NCBI RefSeq assembly: GCF_000275845.1
Contig: NW_006766914.1
Coordinates: 94,875 to 158,874, forward strand
Direction of reading: 5' to 3'
Source of the DNA: Dichomitus squalens LYAD-421 SS1
Lineage: Eukaryota > Basidiomycota > Agaricomycetes > Polyporales > Polyporaceae
Length of the DNA stretch: 64,000 bases
Shown here: positions 35,635 to 49,500 of the stretch, piece after piece
Layout: each line of letters opens with the position of its first letter
How positions within the stretch are numbered: position 1 is the first letter of the stretch
The notes under the pieces: generated by a model
The model's input: only the letters and a program-made list of their open reading frames with translations
Database searches by the model: none
What the model was told of the DNA's origin: nothing
Made by a program: the position numbers and the translations under genes

Positions 35635-35894
35635 CACACAGGGCAAATGGTGGCAGCGTGGTGATCCAGCCTCGATGAACGGTATTGCTACCCGTCGCGA
35701 ATCTTGCGGGACACCATGGGCGCGTCCCTGTAGGCCGTACTTCGTCAACGACAACGCTAACGGCTGGCAGCCCGCCCCTACTATCGTCTTCCTGCGCTCG
35801 TAGACATTCATTTGCGGATGTACGGAGCGACGGCACGATACGGTACATCTTCCAAATTGTAGTATAGTACAAAAACGACATCATACAAAGACGC

Positions 35895-37690
35895 TTAGAT
35901 CGCCCAGCAGACTTCTCCGTCCTCGACGCACACGGACTTCGCCCCATCGCGACATTGAGGGGTCGCGGCTCGATCAGCGAAGGGATCGGCACTCGACAAG
36001 CCTCTCTCCGTGTAAGCAGGCAGATCGAGATTGTAGGACGTCACTGAGGGAATGGTGAACATCGATAGACTTAACACGGTATCAGTGTCGTCCTCTTCAG
36101 GGAATATGTGGGAGCCGAGGGAGCTGATGAATTTCGGGGCGAAGCTCGATGTTAAGGAGATTGATTGGGTACCGCTGGAGTACCGCCCTATGGCCCGTTG
36201 GTTCACTTCCTGCAGGTCGAGCAAGAAGCGCGATGTAAGCACCGCAGTCATGCTGACAGGAGTGCACACAGAATCAGTGGATGAAGCGGCGCAGATGATG
36301 GTGCTAGCCGCTACGCACGGTTCGGTGAACAACGCTATGTAACTCGGACCGCCGTCTTCTGGAGACAGAATCTATAGTTAAATTGCAATGATCAGACCAT
36401 AAGATCGCGTACACAGTCATAGTAAACTCACAGAGAACCATGTGAAAACGACGTGGAGCATGTTGAGTACAACAAGGGACCTAGGACAGTTTCACGTTTT
36501 GTGCGGTTAGCGGAAGAGATAACTGAGCAAAAATGCTTACGCGAAATAAATGGTACCTGTGGATACTACAGTAAGGCAAGAAGCCATACGAGGCAGAGCG
36601 GCAACGGCTCACCATCCAATAGCAGCACATATCTAAAGGAATAGCGGTGACTGTACATACGATGTTGGGGTAACGCGCGCCATGTAACGAATATGAGAAG
36701 TGCATCCGCAGACATAAGGGAGATACGAGAAACAAGGGTCACTTTGCCAGATGACAGGTCAGAATGTGGTTCATCAGAATTTTCACATGAGACGTACGGC
36801 TGCCAACTTGAGATCAGAGGGGGCACTATATAGATTCTCGGGCGACGTACGTGATACTAGTCTGATGGGATACTGGCTCTTCATAGGTAAGGACGCAGCC
36901 CGAGATTGGCTCATTGACCCCACGAAGGCCAAACCGGTAATAGAACTGCTGGTTAGTGCATAAGCGACTAGGCTGGGCGGGAGCATATGTCACATACCAG
37001 GTTGGCTCCCAGAGGTGCAAGGGATAACGTCAATATTGTGGCCGAGAGCAACGGCCTTCTGGTCAATGCATATGACCGCAAGCCAGAGAATACTGAAACA
37101 GTCAGGCTGTAGGGATATCGTTGGAGGCGACTTCTATATGTTACTTACGTGCGCATGGAATGAATTGAAGGACGCATAAAGTAAAACAGGCTCGTGATAG
37201 CAGGGTACAACTGCCATGATGATGGAGACATTCAGAAACCGTTGAGACCGTTAAGTGCATCTACACATGTCGTACCTCTGTATCACGCCTGTCAGCTCCG
37301 ACTGGATCCACAGAGATCAACTGAACGCACCGAGCTTGGCAACCGGTGCAGTGCAACGAGTCTGCCGAAGCGTATGGCGAGCCCCATATATCGAGTAGAA
37401 AAGAAGAGAGCTGATGCTGCCATGAATCTACTTCCCCAAAACATCCGTACCTCCCTCCCAAACGTGATGAGGTAGTCAAACAGCAGGAAAGCTGCCACGC
37501 GAGAGAGTATCATTTCATCTGGTATACAACGATGCGAGTGCAACTCGTCATACCAGATGCTGCGATGGTCACGTAGTTGTAGATCAGTCTGAATGATTAT
37601 GGTTAGTACTCTGAGAATCAATGAGGAATGAGTAAGTAAACCGTACTGGGTCGCTTCATGTGAGGCATCAGAATCTACTTGGGAGGACAT
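35895..37690 (-). CDS. DUF6533 seven-helix membrane protein, copy 3
   Basis: Start at 37690 (MSSQVDSDASHEATQ, donor GTACGG). Exon 2 contributes LIYNYVTIAASG. The signature exon has FLLFDYLITFGREVRMFWG and ASALFFSTRYMGLAIRFG. Middle helices lie in several short exons between 36.4 and 37.3 kb. The last exon gives MTAVLTSRFLLDLQEVNQRA and an extended tail with acidic stretches, ending in CVEDGEVCWAI at 35895. Its 3' end faces the stop of the S2P gene 260 bases away. Function unknown. Confidence 0.82.
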
Positions 37691-38372
37691 GATGTAGGAT
37701 GGGATAATGAAATGCAGACCGATGGGCAGGAGAGCTTCAAGTTACGTTCTAGCTTTTATACCGGACAAGTCTTTCACGCCGGCCTTCAGTGAAGACATCT
37801 GAGACCATCAGTGGCACATTCACAGAGGACTGAGTGCACTCGGAACCCTGCTACTGGGCATGGTCTATCGTGTATGATGGATATCGCAAAACATATCTAA
37901 GAGCGGCGACATTGAACCTAATTTTCCAGATGAGTATGGGGAATTGATACATAAGGCTCGAGGCTCACTTCATAGTCGTACATAGATGTCTTACGTAGAG
38001 CTGCTGTCATGGCCTGTATGACGCGACCTTTCTACAGCTGGTGGTAGTAGGAAAGCGACGACAGCAGTTGCTACACTTGCAAGACTCGAGCGCCGTCCGG
38101 ATACCGGAGCCCGGCAAGACCCGTAGGCGGCAGGCGCCAACATGGCTCGAACCCACATGCTACTCACCGACATAGAGACTCGAGTCAGAGTGGTATATAG
38201 TACTGTGATTGCCAACATGAACATAATATTTTGTTCATTACTTGATCCTGGTTCGCTAGGTCAAGCGTATCCAATGAATTTGATGATTGATACAACACCT
38301 CAGGCGATGCCAGTGCTGCGGCCCCATCATAGTATCCTGCTGTCGACTTCCACAACCCCGACAACTTAGGCC

Positions 38373-40108
38373 TCATGAATCATGCGACGCAACGGAACCT
38401 TGGGGATATGAGAGCCTCTCAGGATCCGCGAAATCCACAGGTGATAGCTCAACCGAGACGTCATACTCATCGCGAACCATCTCACTATCAATGTCCACAC
38501 CAAGATAGAGGCCTGGCTTGAGGGCCGAGTCGAGCGAGCCGATGACTTTGGCGAAAGATAGCTTGCTTCCGATAACGCTCCTAGAAGGCATTGACTGTTC
38601 GATAGTGTCGTCTTGTTGAACCTCCTTTTGGCTGGCTTCTTGGAGATCGAGGAGAAAATGAGAGGTGAGCACGGCGGTGAGTCTATTAGCAAGTTTTGGT
38701 GAACTCCGCCGAGTGGTGAAGACACGCAATCCACATACGGTTCGGTGAATAAGGTGACGTTACTCGTCTATGTGGTTTGAGTCATCTGTCAGAGGGCGAT
38801 GACTCGGAAGCTGCGCAACTACTCACCGTATCAGAGGCGAAGGAGAAAACGATGTGAAACACGTTCATGATAAGAAGTACGCTGTCAAAGCCATTTTGAG
38901 TACATCTCTTACAGCTGATGCCGAACGAGGGTAGAACCTACCCAAAGTAGATGGTTCCTGTATGCACATGTTCCTTCAGCAAGCTCCTGTCGGAACAGCG
39001 AAAATCCTCACCATCCCGTAAAACTATATCTGTTATACTGCCGACGGATAAGAGTTTGCGGGAGAGACCACGCCAAGGAAGCTGGCGCCAGGTGACTAAC
39101 ATGACGATGATGTCGGAGACAATCAGACACGACCGTGAAACCAGAACCACTGAACAAAGTTGGCAATTAGTAGCTGGTCAGTCAAACCCTTCTCGCTTGT
39201 GGAACGCACTTCTGTCAAACAGCGTCAGAGCAAAAGGATTGCAGAATTTTCTATTACATACTTCAAGCTCATTGATGGTGAATATTCGTCGTCCATCCCA
39301 CATCCCACCCCAGGTTCATTCACGCCAAACGTTTTGGAGCCCTAAAATGGAGTGGTGAACGCTCGGGCTGGATAGTAGGCTGTCAGGGGCTTACGAAATT
39401 GACACCGAGCGGGACAAGGGAGAGAACGCTGACAACTACCGAGACAGAGTACATCCGGCACAAAGCGAACACACGTAAGCCGGAGAAAGCTTGCAAAGAT
39501 TTCGCGTGAGATCTGGCAGTGCAACGACGGGGAGCCAAGACACGAGGAACACTTACCGGCCCAAGGAACGTATTGCAGCCAGTCCACGGAAGAGAACACT
39601 TCCACCTCGATGTTGCAACTATAAACATCAGGGAGTCAGCTTCCGCCCTTGATACTTCTTAGAAACAGCTGGGACAGACGTCTGGAGGGGGATACCGGTT
39701 ACAATGAAAGATATGTCATGGAACAGAAGATATCGACGCACCTTGTCATTTACATGAATACCAATGAACATAGCAAGGTCGTATAAATGGTTCACTAGGC
39801 TGATGTACTTATTCGCGAGGAACAATAAGGTGGCGCCAGAGAACTTCCGCATCCAGAAAAGTTCGACCTCCCGTCCGATGGTGATAGTATAGGCATACAT
39901 CAAGAAAACTAGAATCAGGTGTCAAAGGTATGCAGGCTCGGCTCTCAGCTGAAGACTCACCAATCCCGGCTAGGGAGCAGTAATTGGTGACGGCTCTGAT
40001 ACCACTCTGGCGATTAATACTGGGTCAGAAGTGAGACGGCAAGAGCACGTACGTAGCCGCGTATGAAGCGATGATGTCGGCTGCAGCCGAACTGGAGTTT
40101 GAAGACAT
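38373..40108 (-). CDS. DUF6533 seven-helix membrane protein, copy 4
   Basis: Start at 40108 (MSSNSSSAAADIIASYAAT). The second exon reads INRQSGIRAVTNYCSLAG. The signature exon (39628-39903) gives YAYTITIGREVELFWMRK and FSGATLLFLANKYISLVNHL. Later blocks are FLRLTCVRFV near 39460-39510, SRSCLIVSDIIVMLVTW near 39090-39150 and TAVLTSHFLLDLQEASQ near 38640-38680. The tail ends at 38373. It is head-to-tail with copies 3 and 5. Internal exon borders are approximate. Confidence 0.82.
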
Positions 40109-41060
40109 AGCGTATTTTGCCTGGTCTGGTCAAAGACCCATGAGGATGGCGGTATAACTTCCTGGGTGGCATCTTAAAGTCCTCGCTGGCTACCCGCTTT
40201 CCAGTCATACAAGTCCCGGGGCTTCCCAGATACGAAGAGCAGATCAGCTGCACTGGATCGTGATTCAAGCCATGGGCGGTACCCCAAGAAGACAGCCAGC
40301 TTATGTTCAATCGTGTGACGTGGGAGAGGTGCCCAGGCCGGCAGATGAGTGGGAACGGAAGCATGTTCAGTCTCAAGCATGGAAGTCGAGTCTACCACAG
40401 ATAAGACATGCTCCATGCTGTGGCGAACCGACGTGAGAGCAGTGTAGATGCAAGCCATGGCACCACTGAGTATGGATGACGGCTCCTTAGAATCTGTCAC
40501 GCATAAGAGAACGCGGTCAGCTGTCATCGGGAGGAGGAGGCGGGAGATATTACGTTGCGGGACTTGAAGTCAGGTTCTCGGATGCGGCGACGTGAGGGTG
40601 AATGGGTCGGATATCCGCGATATCAAGCAGTGCTGATGTTCGCTGGGAAGAGACGAACTTCTAGTGTAAATGAATATCTGCTTGAGGAGCCAAACGACAA
40701 TACCTGTCATGTGAGGCTTGATACGCATGCTCGCATGCGTGGGAAGCTGGGCATTCCTAAGCAGTTGACAGCGAGCATTGATGATGAATGGACCAGTCTT
40801 GCGTCGATCAATCCACATCATGATTATGTACATCGATTGAAGGTGACCGACGATCGGATGAGATCATAGCATATAGAGAAGGCAGGCGAAGGCGCACCCT
40901 CTGCACGCCGAGCGTTGGGTGGCTACGACCGAGCATCGCGCACGTACATACATAGGTTACGACCAGATGCAGCGCGCCGACGAGACGCAACCCGAGCAGA
41001 TTCGAACGAGTTAGACAGGATTCCCAAATGAGCGGGACGTGAGCGAGCTCATGCAGAATG
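40109..41060. other. spacer, no confident gene
   Basis: Upstream region of DUF6533 copy 4 and 3' flank of copy 5. A 117-codon frame on - (40174-40527) and a 104-codon frame on + (40555-40869) have no recognisable family, and I do not call either. Confidence 0.4.
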
Positions 41061-42768
41061 TCAAGGGGCTGCCATTATCTCGACGTCCGTCCCGCTTGAC
41101 TTTTCCACTGTGTTTTCCGCATCCAACGGGTCGGCGGTGGTTTCATCGTCTGTAGCGAGCTCAACTAGTTCGCCTGGCAAGATCATAGAGCCGAGTGATC
41201 CGACTACTCGTTCGAAGATGAGGCTTCCTGTGGGACCTTGGGATGACCCGGTATGCGACATATCTTGGGGGTATAGGTCTAGGGCCTTTCGATTGGCAGC
41301 TTGGAGATCCAAGAGGAATCTCGAGACGAGAACCGCCGTAACACTAGCATCATTTTTGGTCAGCACGGTGCTCCGGTAGGAGGTGCAAGTGCCTTACGGC
41401 TCGGTGAACATGGTCATGTAGCTGACAGGCTCGAACGCCAGGTCGATCTAAGATGGCTTTGGTCATAATTATTCGCTTATCGATGAGCAATGTGACTACT
41501 CACAGAAAGGAGGGTGAACATAAGATGTAGGGCGTTGAGTATCAATAAGGAGCTGAGAGATTATATTGAGTCCTACGACACGGTGACAGAATAGTGCGAA
41601 ATTGACGTACCCAAAGTAGATTGTTCCTGTAACAGGTCGCGAGTCAACACCTCGCCTACTCCAAAGAAGCCAAGGGACTGACCATTCCGAACTAGGATCT
41701 CAGCAAAAGTGGAACTTTCGCCCCCAAAGTTGCTGTAGGATCGTCGAGGTATAGCATACCAAGTAATCGCAAGAACAAGGGCGTCAGCGGAGATGAGACA
41801 CGTCCGAGACACAATGGTAACTGTAGACAGCAAGGTGAACGTTCAGGTCGCGTAAATAGCATACTGACACGCACGTCTAGAGCGACGGATCAGCGTCACA
41901 TATACAATCGGGAGGGCTAACCACGAACTGTTTGGTTAGCTCCACAGGTAGGTTTACACCAGTCGCGCAGCCAAATGTCGGATCATTCACGCCTGTCAGC
42001 CCGAAACCGTATTGCACCTTGATGTGTATCATCAGAGTTCGAGTGAATCAAGGTCAATGATTCCCGTAATAAAGGATTACTCACGAGATTGAGGGCGAAT
42101 GGGACAATAGCCAAGACGAAAACCAATGCGGCCAAAGGCATGCGTTTGGATAATGCATAAGCGCGTAACGCGGAGAAAGCTTGACAGCTGAATGAGCTGA
42201 AACCTCCGTTCATGGGGGCTGGAAACATAACCTACTAGCCCATGGGATATATTGGAGGTATCCGACTGTTGCGTTAGCCAGGGCGAACATTGCACAGCTG
42301 ATAAGTTCTTATCAGGCTGTGGCACGTGAATCCATGCCATGGAATGCAGCTTGCCTCTGCTGTCGTCTTCAGTGTAATATTACATGCTAATGAGCAAACG
42401 ACTTCACCTTGTCAGACATCCTCACAAAGCCGATCAGGGCCATGGCGTTGGTCACGAAAGGGAACACGAGGTTTGCATAGAACAGGATCGACGCGCCCGT
42501 AAGTTTGCTTGTCAAGAACAGGTTCACGCCTTCGCCCATGGATATGATATACGCATATACAAGAAAGACTGAATATCAGAAGTATGAGGCCACGTGAGAT
42601 GGCGAGCACGCAGCAGACACACTGACCTGCACCACCGATACCGCAGCAGTTACCGACAAAGCTGTGTCCAATTACTGATCAGCAAGGGTACTGCAGTAAA
42701 CAGTTGACCTATGATACTTACACGCTATTGTATAGCGCCACGACAGAGGCGCTGTCTTGAGAGGACAT
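41061..42768 (-). CDS. DUF6533 seven-helix membrane protein, copy 5
   Basis: Start at 42768 (MSSQDSASVVALYNSV). The second exon encodes FVGNCCGIGGAG, and the signature exon VFLVYAYIISMGEGVNLFL with LTGASILFYANLVFPFVTNA (about 42440-42570). Then come ALANATVGYLQYIPWA, FSALRAYALSKRMPLAALVF (about 42120-42200), SRTCLISADALVLAITWYA (about 41760-41820) and TAVLVSRFLLDLQAANRKA (about 41280-41345). An acidic tail ends VEIMAAP at 41061. It is the outermost copy of the array. Confidence 0.85.
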
Positions 42769-43516
42769 TGTTGACGGTTCTGCGGCATCCGCTGAAAGTG
42801 AGTTCCGCAGGTTCTTAAATCGGTTGAGCTTTGCCATCTTCAGTTTGAGCACGGGTTACAGAGACTCCGCTATGGTCGCAAGAGATGGGTCGCGACGTGA
42901 CTGCCGCAGAGGACGGGGAACACGTACAAAGCGCCCCCTTGAACTTCCTTCCATGGTGCATATAAGCTCGACAATAGATTGAGGACTGCGTTATTTTTGA
43001 GCGTGCTGATCAAGTGAGCTGTTTAATACAAACTGAGAAGCAAGGATCAGGCACAGAACCAACGTAGGCCAGATAGAGCCACTGGAGGCTGTCCCGCTGT
43101 ATACGGTCCTCCAAGAAAGAACATCATGGGTGCCGAAGAATTGACAACGTCTTGTGGTGGTAGATCACCTCAAACAAACTGCAGTGGCATGTAGCCCTGG
43201 ATGCAACATCCAGCAAGCGAAGCTTTTCGCAGCAGTGCGATAGGGCGGTGTTTCAGGCGTGGGAGCAGACATATCAGCAGAGGACTAGATTCAGGGAATA
43301 AAGAGGATCTCACCTGTAAGGGGCAATCGTATTCTCGATGGGCCAAGATATATCCTATGTGTACCGGTTCACATTATGGGACATAGCAAGCAAATTAATG
43401 TCCTGAATTACAGTGAACAAACGATGCGGTCTACTGGACATGGCGATAAAAGCACAGATGATGGACTATGTGATACTACATAACGATGAGCGTGACAAAT
43501 GAAACTTGACGACTCT
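42769..43516. other. spacer, no gene seen
   Basis: Upstream of DUF6533 copy 5 and downstream of the HECT ligase stop. No gene is supported. Confidence 0.5.
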
Positions 43517-46500
43517 TTATGACAAGTGGAAACTGCCCACACCCTCCCGCATTGCAATCAATAGCTTCTCCGACATTACCTTCTTCGACGAATACTCTGG
43601 CAGTTTGAGGTAATTGACGCACGTCATGACACTAGGCAAGTAGTCGTCCGCGGTCAATGGAGCCTCATGCGGCTTCCGGACTACCGTGAGCGGAGGGTTG
43701 AGGCCCTTGAAGCCTGAGAAAGCCGTTAATGAAGACAACAGCGTAAGCAGGGGAAAGGTACACGTACCACCGATTGGCAACTTCGGGCTTCCTGTGATGA
43801 ATTGCAAGTAGCTTCGACGCGTGGGTGCATCATAACCAGCCATGATCTCAACGAGATCCCGAATGGCCCGACTCTCCACGTTGAAACCATGGTCTGCCTT
43901 CAACGCTTCGCTCAGAGCTAGGAAGGGTCAGTTAGGGGTGAACAATATGCAAACATAGATCTGCACATACTCTCGACGCTCCAATCTTCGTCTGCGTTAC
44001 CGAACAACATGGCAAGCTCGTCCGCAGTGAACGCTTGCAGATCGCTGATAGGGAAGACTTTCGAGAAGCCCTCTCTGAATGCCTGGGCCTGGGCCTGTGC
44101 ACCCTTGCCAATGATCGCGTTGATCACTTCGCGGATATATTCGTCAACATTGTCTGCCGTAACAGCGATGTCACGTCCTCCGGGCTTAGGTAGCATATAA
44201 GCAACTGAGTAATACCGGAACAGCGTGAAGCATACCCTCAGCTCAATATCGTAGCCAGGGACGGTGAAGTCAAGTCCAAGGTCGTCCACATTGAGCTCCT
44301 CGAGACCTTCGATCGCCGCCAGCTTCTGGCGAAGCTTCTCGTTCTGGCTGTTCGCAGCAGCTAGGCCTTGAATCTTTGACAGCGAGATGGCGAGCTCCGG
44401 GTCTACGCGCTACAATATATTTCAGTATGGTTCACGAGACGAGCCAGGCGAACCGTACCTTGAGATTGTCTATGGTGAGTGGCACCTCCTCTCCGAGGAC
44501 CAGCTTGAGGAAGATCTTGTTGAAGGACAGGTCGATGATCCGAGAGTCGAGCATGGCTTTGGCGACAAACTGGCCTATGACCCTGATGATATGGGTGCGT
44601 TTCCTGGAGAGATGATCAGCAAACCTTCCAGCACTGCATACACCGTGTACTTACTGAACCCCATCCTTCGCGATGTCGTCAGGACTGATGGGTGCCGGGA
44701 ATAGACCGAGCGGGTGATGCACGTGGGGACCAGGGATCGAGGAGTCGGCATCACGCCAAATCTTCAAGTCTCTCCTCGCGAACTCCTTCGACACAAGTGA
44801 ATAGAACTCCAGTGTCGGACCGAGACCAGTACCAACTTCCTCGAAGTACTCGACCTCGAGGATGGATGACGACGATCCATATAGTTCGAAGACCTTGACG
44901 GCAGACTCTAGGATGTGCTTGCGCGAAATCCTCACCTTCTGCCGCTGCAGACGACCGAGAAAGCCTACGCCGTCGTCCCGTCGCGAACTATCTTGGCCAC
45001 GCGATTGTTGCTGGGACTGCCACTTGAGTATGAGACGAGCGTAGCCGAAAGATGTTGATTGCAGGAAATTGTAGCGGGTGGCGAACGGGAAGAGGAAGGG
45101 GAAGTGCAGGGGGAGATCGAGGGCCCAGTCAGGAAGACATGAGCTAACCATGCAAGTCAGCCGAGATGAAGGTTGAAACCCAGATGGACGAGGCGAATCT
45201 TACCTCGCGACAATCATTGGCTCCTCCAACTGCCGCGTCAGTTTGGCAGTCAACTTGTTGTTAACGAACGCCGAAGGGGCAAGGATGCGCTTAGCGGCGG
45301 CAGCTGTTGCACGTTCGCTTTCCTGGGCATTGAGCTTTTGCAAGACACGTAAGATGCGCAAAATCTTTGCATGCGGGGCGTCCTCGGGGAGAGAGGACAA
45401 CGATGGAACGGGAGATCGACTTCGCGACCCATTGTCATCTGCACGCGCTGTGAACGTGTGGTTTAGAAGGCCACCGGGTTAGATGATGTTAGGCGACCTA
45501 CCATCACCCAATGGAGGAGGACCAGGGACCTTTTTGAACTTGATGCTGTAGACCCCCTGCCAGATCATACTGGGCACGAAGGGAGAGCCAGACGCCTTGT
45601 GTTTGCGCATCTCATGCTGGTGAATTGCACCGTAGATTGTCAGGTCAAGAGGCAACTTGTGGTCATCCATGAAGAACTCCAGGTGCCAGTCGCTCGGCTT
45701 AGTCTTGAGGACGGCAGCATATGACGTCTTCGGCGTGGAAGTACGAGGTGTCGCCGAGGTCGACGGAGCCTTGCCAGGGGTTGCTACAAGTGTCCCATCT
45801 GGTGTCTGTGCTTCGACTTTGTGATCTGTGAAACAATGAGTACCTACTCGTAGAAGAAGTACACTGACACGTACCATCGCTCACGGAAACGTCGATAGTC
45901 TTGTCCGCAATGGAATTGTCAGGGTCGTCATCCTCCTCTATTACCTGAACGATATTTAGGCGAATACTTTTCTTCTGAGAAAAAAAAACCTACCTCAGCG
46001 TCGACGTCAACCTCATCGTCCGTAAAATCGCCTCCAAATTCGTCATCGTTGACAACGGTCTCGCTAGGAGCGGGCTCAGCTGCGGAAGCAATAGACTCTC
46101 CTTCAGCGACATCAGATGGTGCAGCCTCCGCACCGGGCCCACCACTAGCAGCCTCAGTGGCTGGAGCATCCGCAGGAGAATCGCCTGACGTTGACGCCTT
46201 CTTGGCGCTCAGACGAAGGCTGCGTCGTCTGCTCACGCCAGCGGTGCTGGCCGATGACGACGCCTCGGCAGCCGCTGAAACCCTCGAAGGCTCAGGAAGC
46301 CCGAAGCGAGCCGAGGGAGGCGCAAGCCCTGAAGCTGCCAACGCAGCAAGCATGCCCGAGAGCCGCGAGCTGCTGGACAATAGACCGGAAACGCGGGGGC
46401 GAAGGTAGTCATGCAAGGCCTGGAAGGTCGCAATCGCGTGTATGGAGACAACAATGTTGCTGAGGTTGCGGGGAATGTCCGAGTCTTCTGACGCCACCAG

Positions 46501-49500
46501 ACGAAGACGCAACTGACGAGCAAGGAGGGATGGTGAACTGCGTTTTGAGTCTAGGTGCGACTGTCAGTGATAGTAAAAATGTTGATAGGAGACGCGAACA
46601 CCTACCATCCGAACTTTGCGCCACGCTTATGACCTCAAAGGACTCCATCCTGGTCAAACTCTCCTGCAGTTTCTTCACGAAGACGGCGAATGGTGTCTGA
46701 CCACCAGACCCCTTGGTCTTTCTCGAAGTGAAGGCATTGAAGAAGAGCTCCTGTCGACGACTCAGAGGCACTACGTCACCAGTTAGCAATGGGATTACAG
46801 GAAAGGTGTGAGACGACTTACCAGTACGTTCAGAATCGGCGAAGAAGTCGAGCAAGCCATCGATAACACCACTCTGCAGAAGCTCGAAACTCGACACCGA
46901 CGTATGTTGAGAACTGAACAGGGCAGCAAGCTCGCCCAAAGCAGTCGCAAGGTCCTTCTCAGACGCAGCGGCATCCGTGATTCGCTCAACCAACTTGCGA
47001 AGGTTAGCGGAAACATCGTCGGTGCCGGTAGAGTCATCGCTCGCGAGGTACTTGAACCGAATGACGCGCGCACGGAGGGTAATCGCGTCGTCAGGCTCGA
47101 TCGACAGTGAGGACAGCTTCTTGTAGCCAGGGATGGAGGTGATCACAGCGATGGGGATAGGAACAGATGTAGGTATTCCGGTGTCGCCAGGTGATGGTGC
47201 TTCGGAAATGTCCTTGTCAGTGTTCTTGTCTTTGTCCTTCGACTTATATGATGTAATGGTCCGCGATGCAAGCGCTTCAATCTCATGGAAAACGCCTTCG
47301 CGACGGAACACCGGTTTATACTCTGTAGGCACCTTGGCGAGCAACAGTTCGACTAGCTGAAGTGCCCCGATGACAAGCGTAGGGTGGTCCTTCGAGGACA
47401 AGATAGACGACGCAAAGCTTGCAACCGGCACGAACTGAGCTGTATGGTTAGCGAAAAGCGTTATAATAGGGGCGAAAGGCCCGTACCGTGAAGACTTGCT
47501 TGAGCTCTTCGCCGTCCAAAAAGCTGACCGCCTTGAGCAAACCGGTAAGGGTCTTGATGCGTACAGGAGTAATAACGCTCGCAGCATAGACGTCGACGAG
47601 GATGGGCACCATGAGGCGTAAGAAGCGTCCAACAACCTCAGGCTTCGAACGCAAGAGCTCCGTACGGTCGATAGTGGCGGGCTCCTTCTGTAACTGCGGC
47701 AATGCCTCCTCAGCATCTTGGACTGACTGAGGGTCGACAGACATGGCATCCGGCGCTTGGCCCTCATCTGCGGCTGCTGAGGCAGGAGTGTCGGCGGCAG
47801 CGGGACGCGACGTAGAGCCCGACGCCGCTTGTGCCGCAGCTGCTTGGCGGGCTGCAGCGCGTTCTGCCTTCGCCTTCGCCTTGATCATCTTGTTCAGAGC
47901 CTTCTCCGTGTACGTCTTGTGGTCAAATACGCCATCTATAACGGGTGTGAATAGTACAGAAGGGCAAATCCATGAAAGAACTGGCCTTTGGGTAAAGGGG
48001 GCATGAGTTCCGAAACGAGACTCAAAGCTTCTTCTACCTGGTCTTTCGGACGATGGGCAAGGTTCTCCATAACGGTCATGTCGGCGAGGCCGCCACCGAG
48101 ACCCTGCCCACCAGCAGCATCACCCTGCTCATTCACACCGTCCGACGACGGAGGCAGTACGCCAGTGAGGATTTGGTACAGAGTGTCCACGATGCCAGCC
48201 TCGAGCAGTACCAGCGTTACTTTAGGGCTGACGCGAGCAGAGGTTGCCAAAGCCCGAAGGAGCAGCGTGTAAGTGCTAGAAGCGATGAGAGGCGAACCAC
48301 CTGCTGGCAGGAGGAGCATATTGATGGCGCGAATGAGGTCGGCGTCGACAAGCGCTTCGAGGTGCTCGGGAGCAGAGCGGTAGTAAGAGTCGATGATGCG
48401 GATGACACAGAGACAGGCATACTCAACCAGACGTTGGTCAGAGTAGCCTAGGCAGTTACGGATGATTGGCCAGACGCCGCGGATCATGGGAAAGTGCTCA
48501 ACGGATACGTTGCGACAACAGTTGGAGGCGGCCTGCAAGGCCGTCCTCTGCACTGCAATCGAGAAGAAATCCAAGTAGTTCAGTAGGGCAGCCAGGCCGC
48601 CTTCTCGCACGATGGAGCTAGGGAACTCTTCTGAAATCTTCTCCAAGGTCTATGATACAAATGAGCATGAACTTAGGTGGTAGAAAGAAAACGCAGAGAA
48701 CATACACTCAAGGTCTGTTCTGCCAAATCGATGTAGGAAATCTCGATCAATTTGCTGCAAAGAACGGGAATCGCGCCGTGATAAACGACTGTGTGCGCGA
48801 CCCCAGGGAGGGCTTCCATCAAGTTTGCAAGACACCGACAAGCGAGAACCTGAGCCTCCAGATTCTCGTCACCTTGGTATGTGCCTCCGCCTGCGCTCAT
48901 CGCCAACGCCGCCGCAAGCGCAGCATCCTCATCCTGCTCCACCGCGTCGTCATCGTCATCGTCGCCCTCGTCGTTCCCTGTACCACCCAAGATCCTGACC
49001 AGCTCCCGGATGAAGGCTTCGACCTGGAACGAGCCGGCGAGGGTGTCCTCAGTGCTGATACTCAACAGCTCACTCAACTCCTGCAGCGTCAGTAACCGAG
49101 TCGTCGGGTCGGCCGTCGGCTTAATATTGTTAAGCATGGTCTTCAGTCTGCCGGATATGCCCATCATATAGGATCCGAGCTGACGATAGTCGCCGAAGAT
49201 GGACATGGCGGAAGGCTCGTTTCCGATAGCCCCGAGTGAACTTGCGAGATCCCTGTCGGCCTCTTCTTCTTCATCGTCGTCGTCGTCGTTCCCGCCACCG
49301 CCGCCTTCGTCGACAACTTCATCATGGTCATCACCGTCTTCATGCTTCTCATCATGGCGCTCACCCTCATCCCGAACACATTCGGCATCCATCATCTCTA
49401 CATCCTCGTCGGGGGCACTAGATGATCCAGCCGCAGCCAACATCGCCTTGCTCTTCGTATTGACCTTCCCCTGGCCCGAAGTCGTTCTAACAGTGGCGTC

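Noticed and set aside
40174..40527. 117-codon frame on - upstream of DUF6533 copy 4
   Set aside because: No recognised domain, overlapping shadows, and a position expected for promoter sequence.
46409..47767. Long uninterrupted 452-codon frame on - within the HECT gene
   Set aside because: Most of it is the true HECT ligase frame read through introns; it is not a separate gene.
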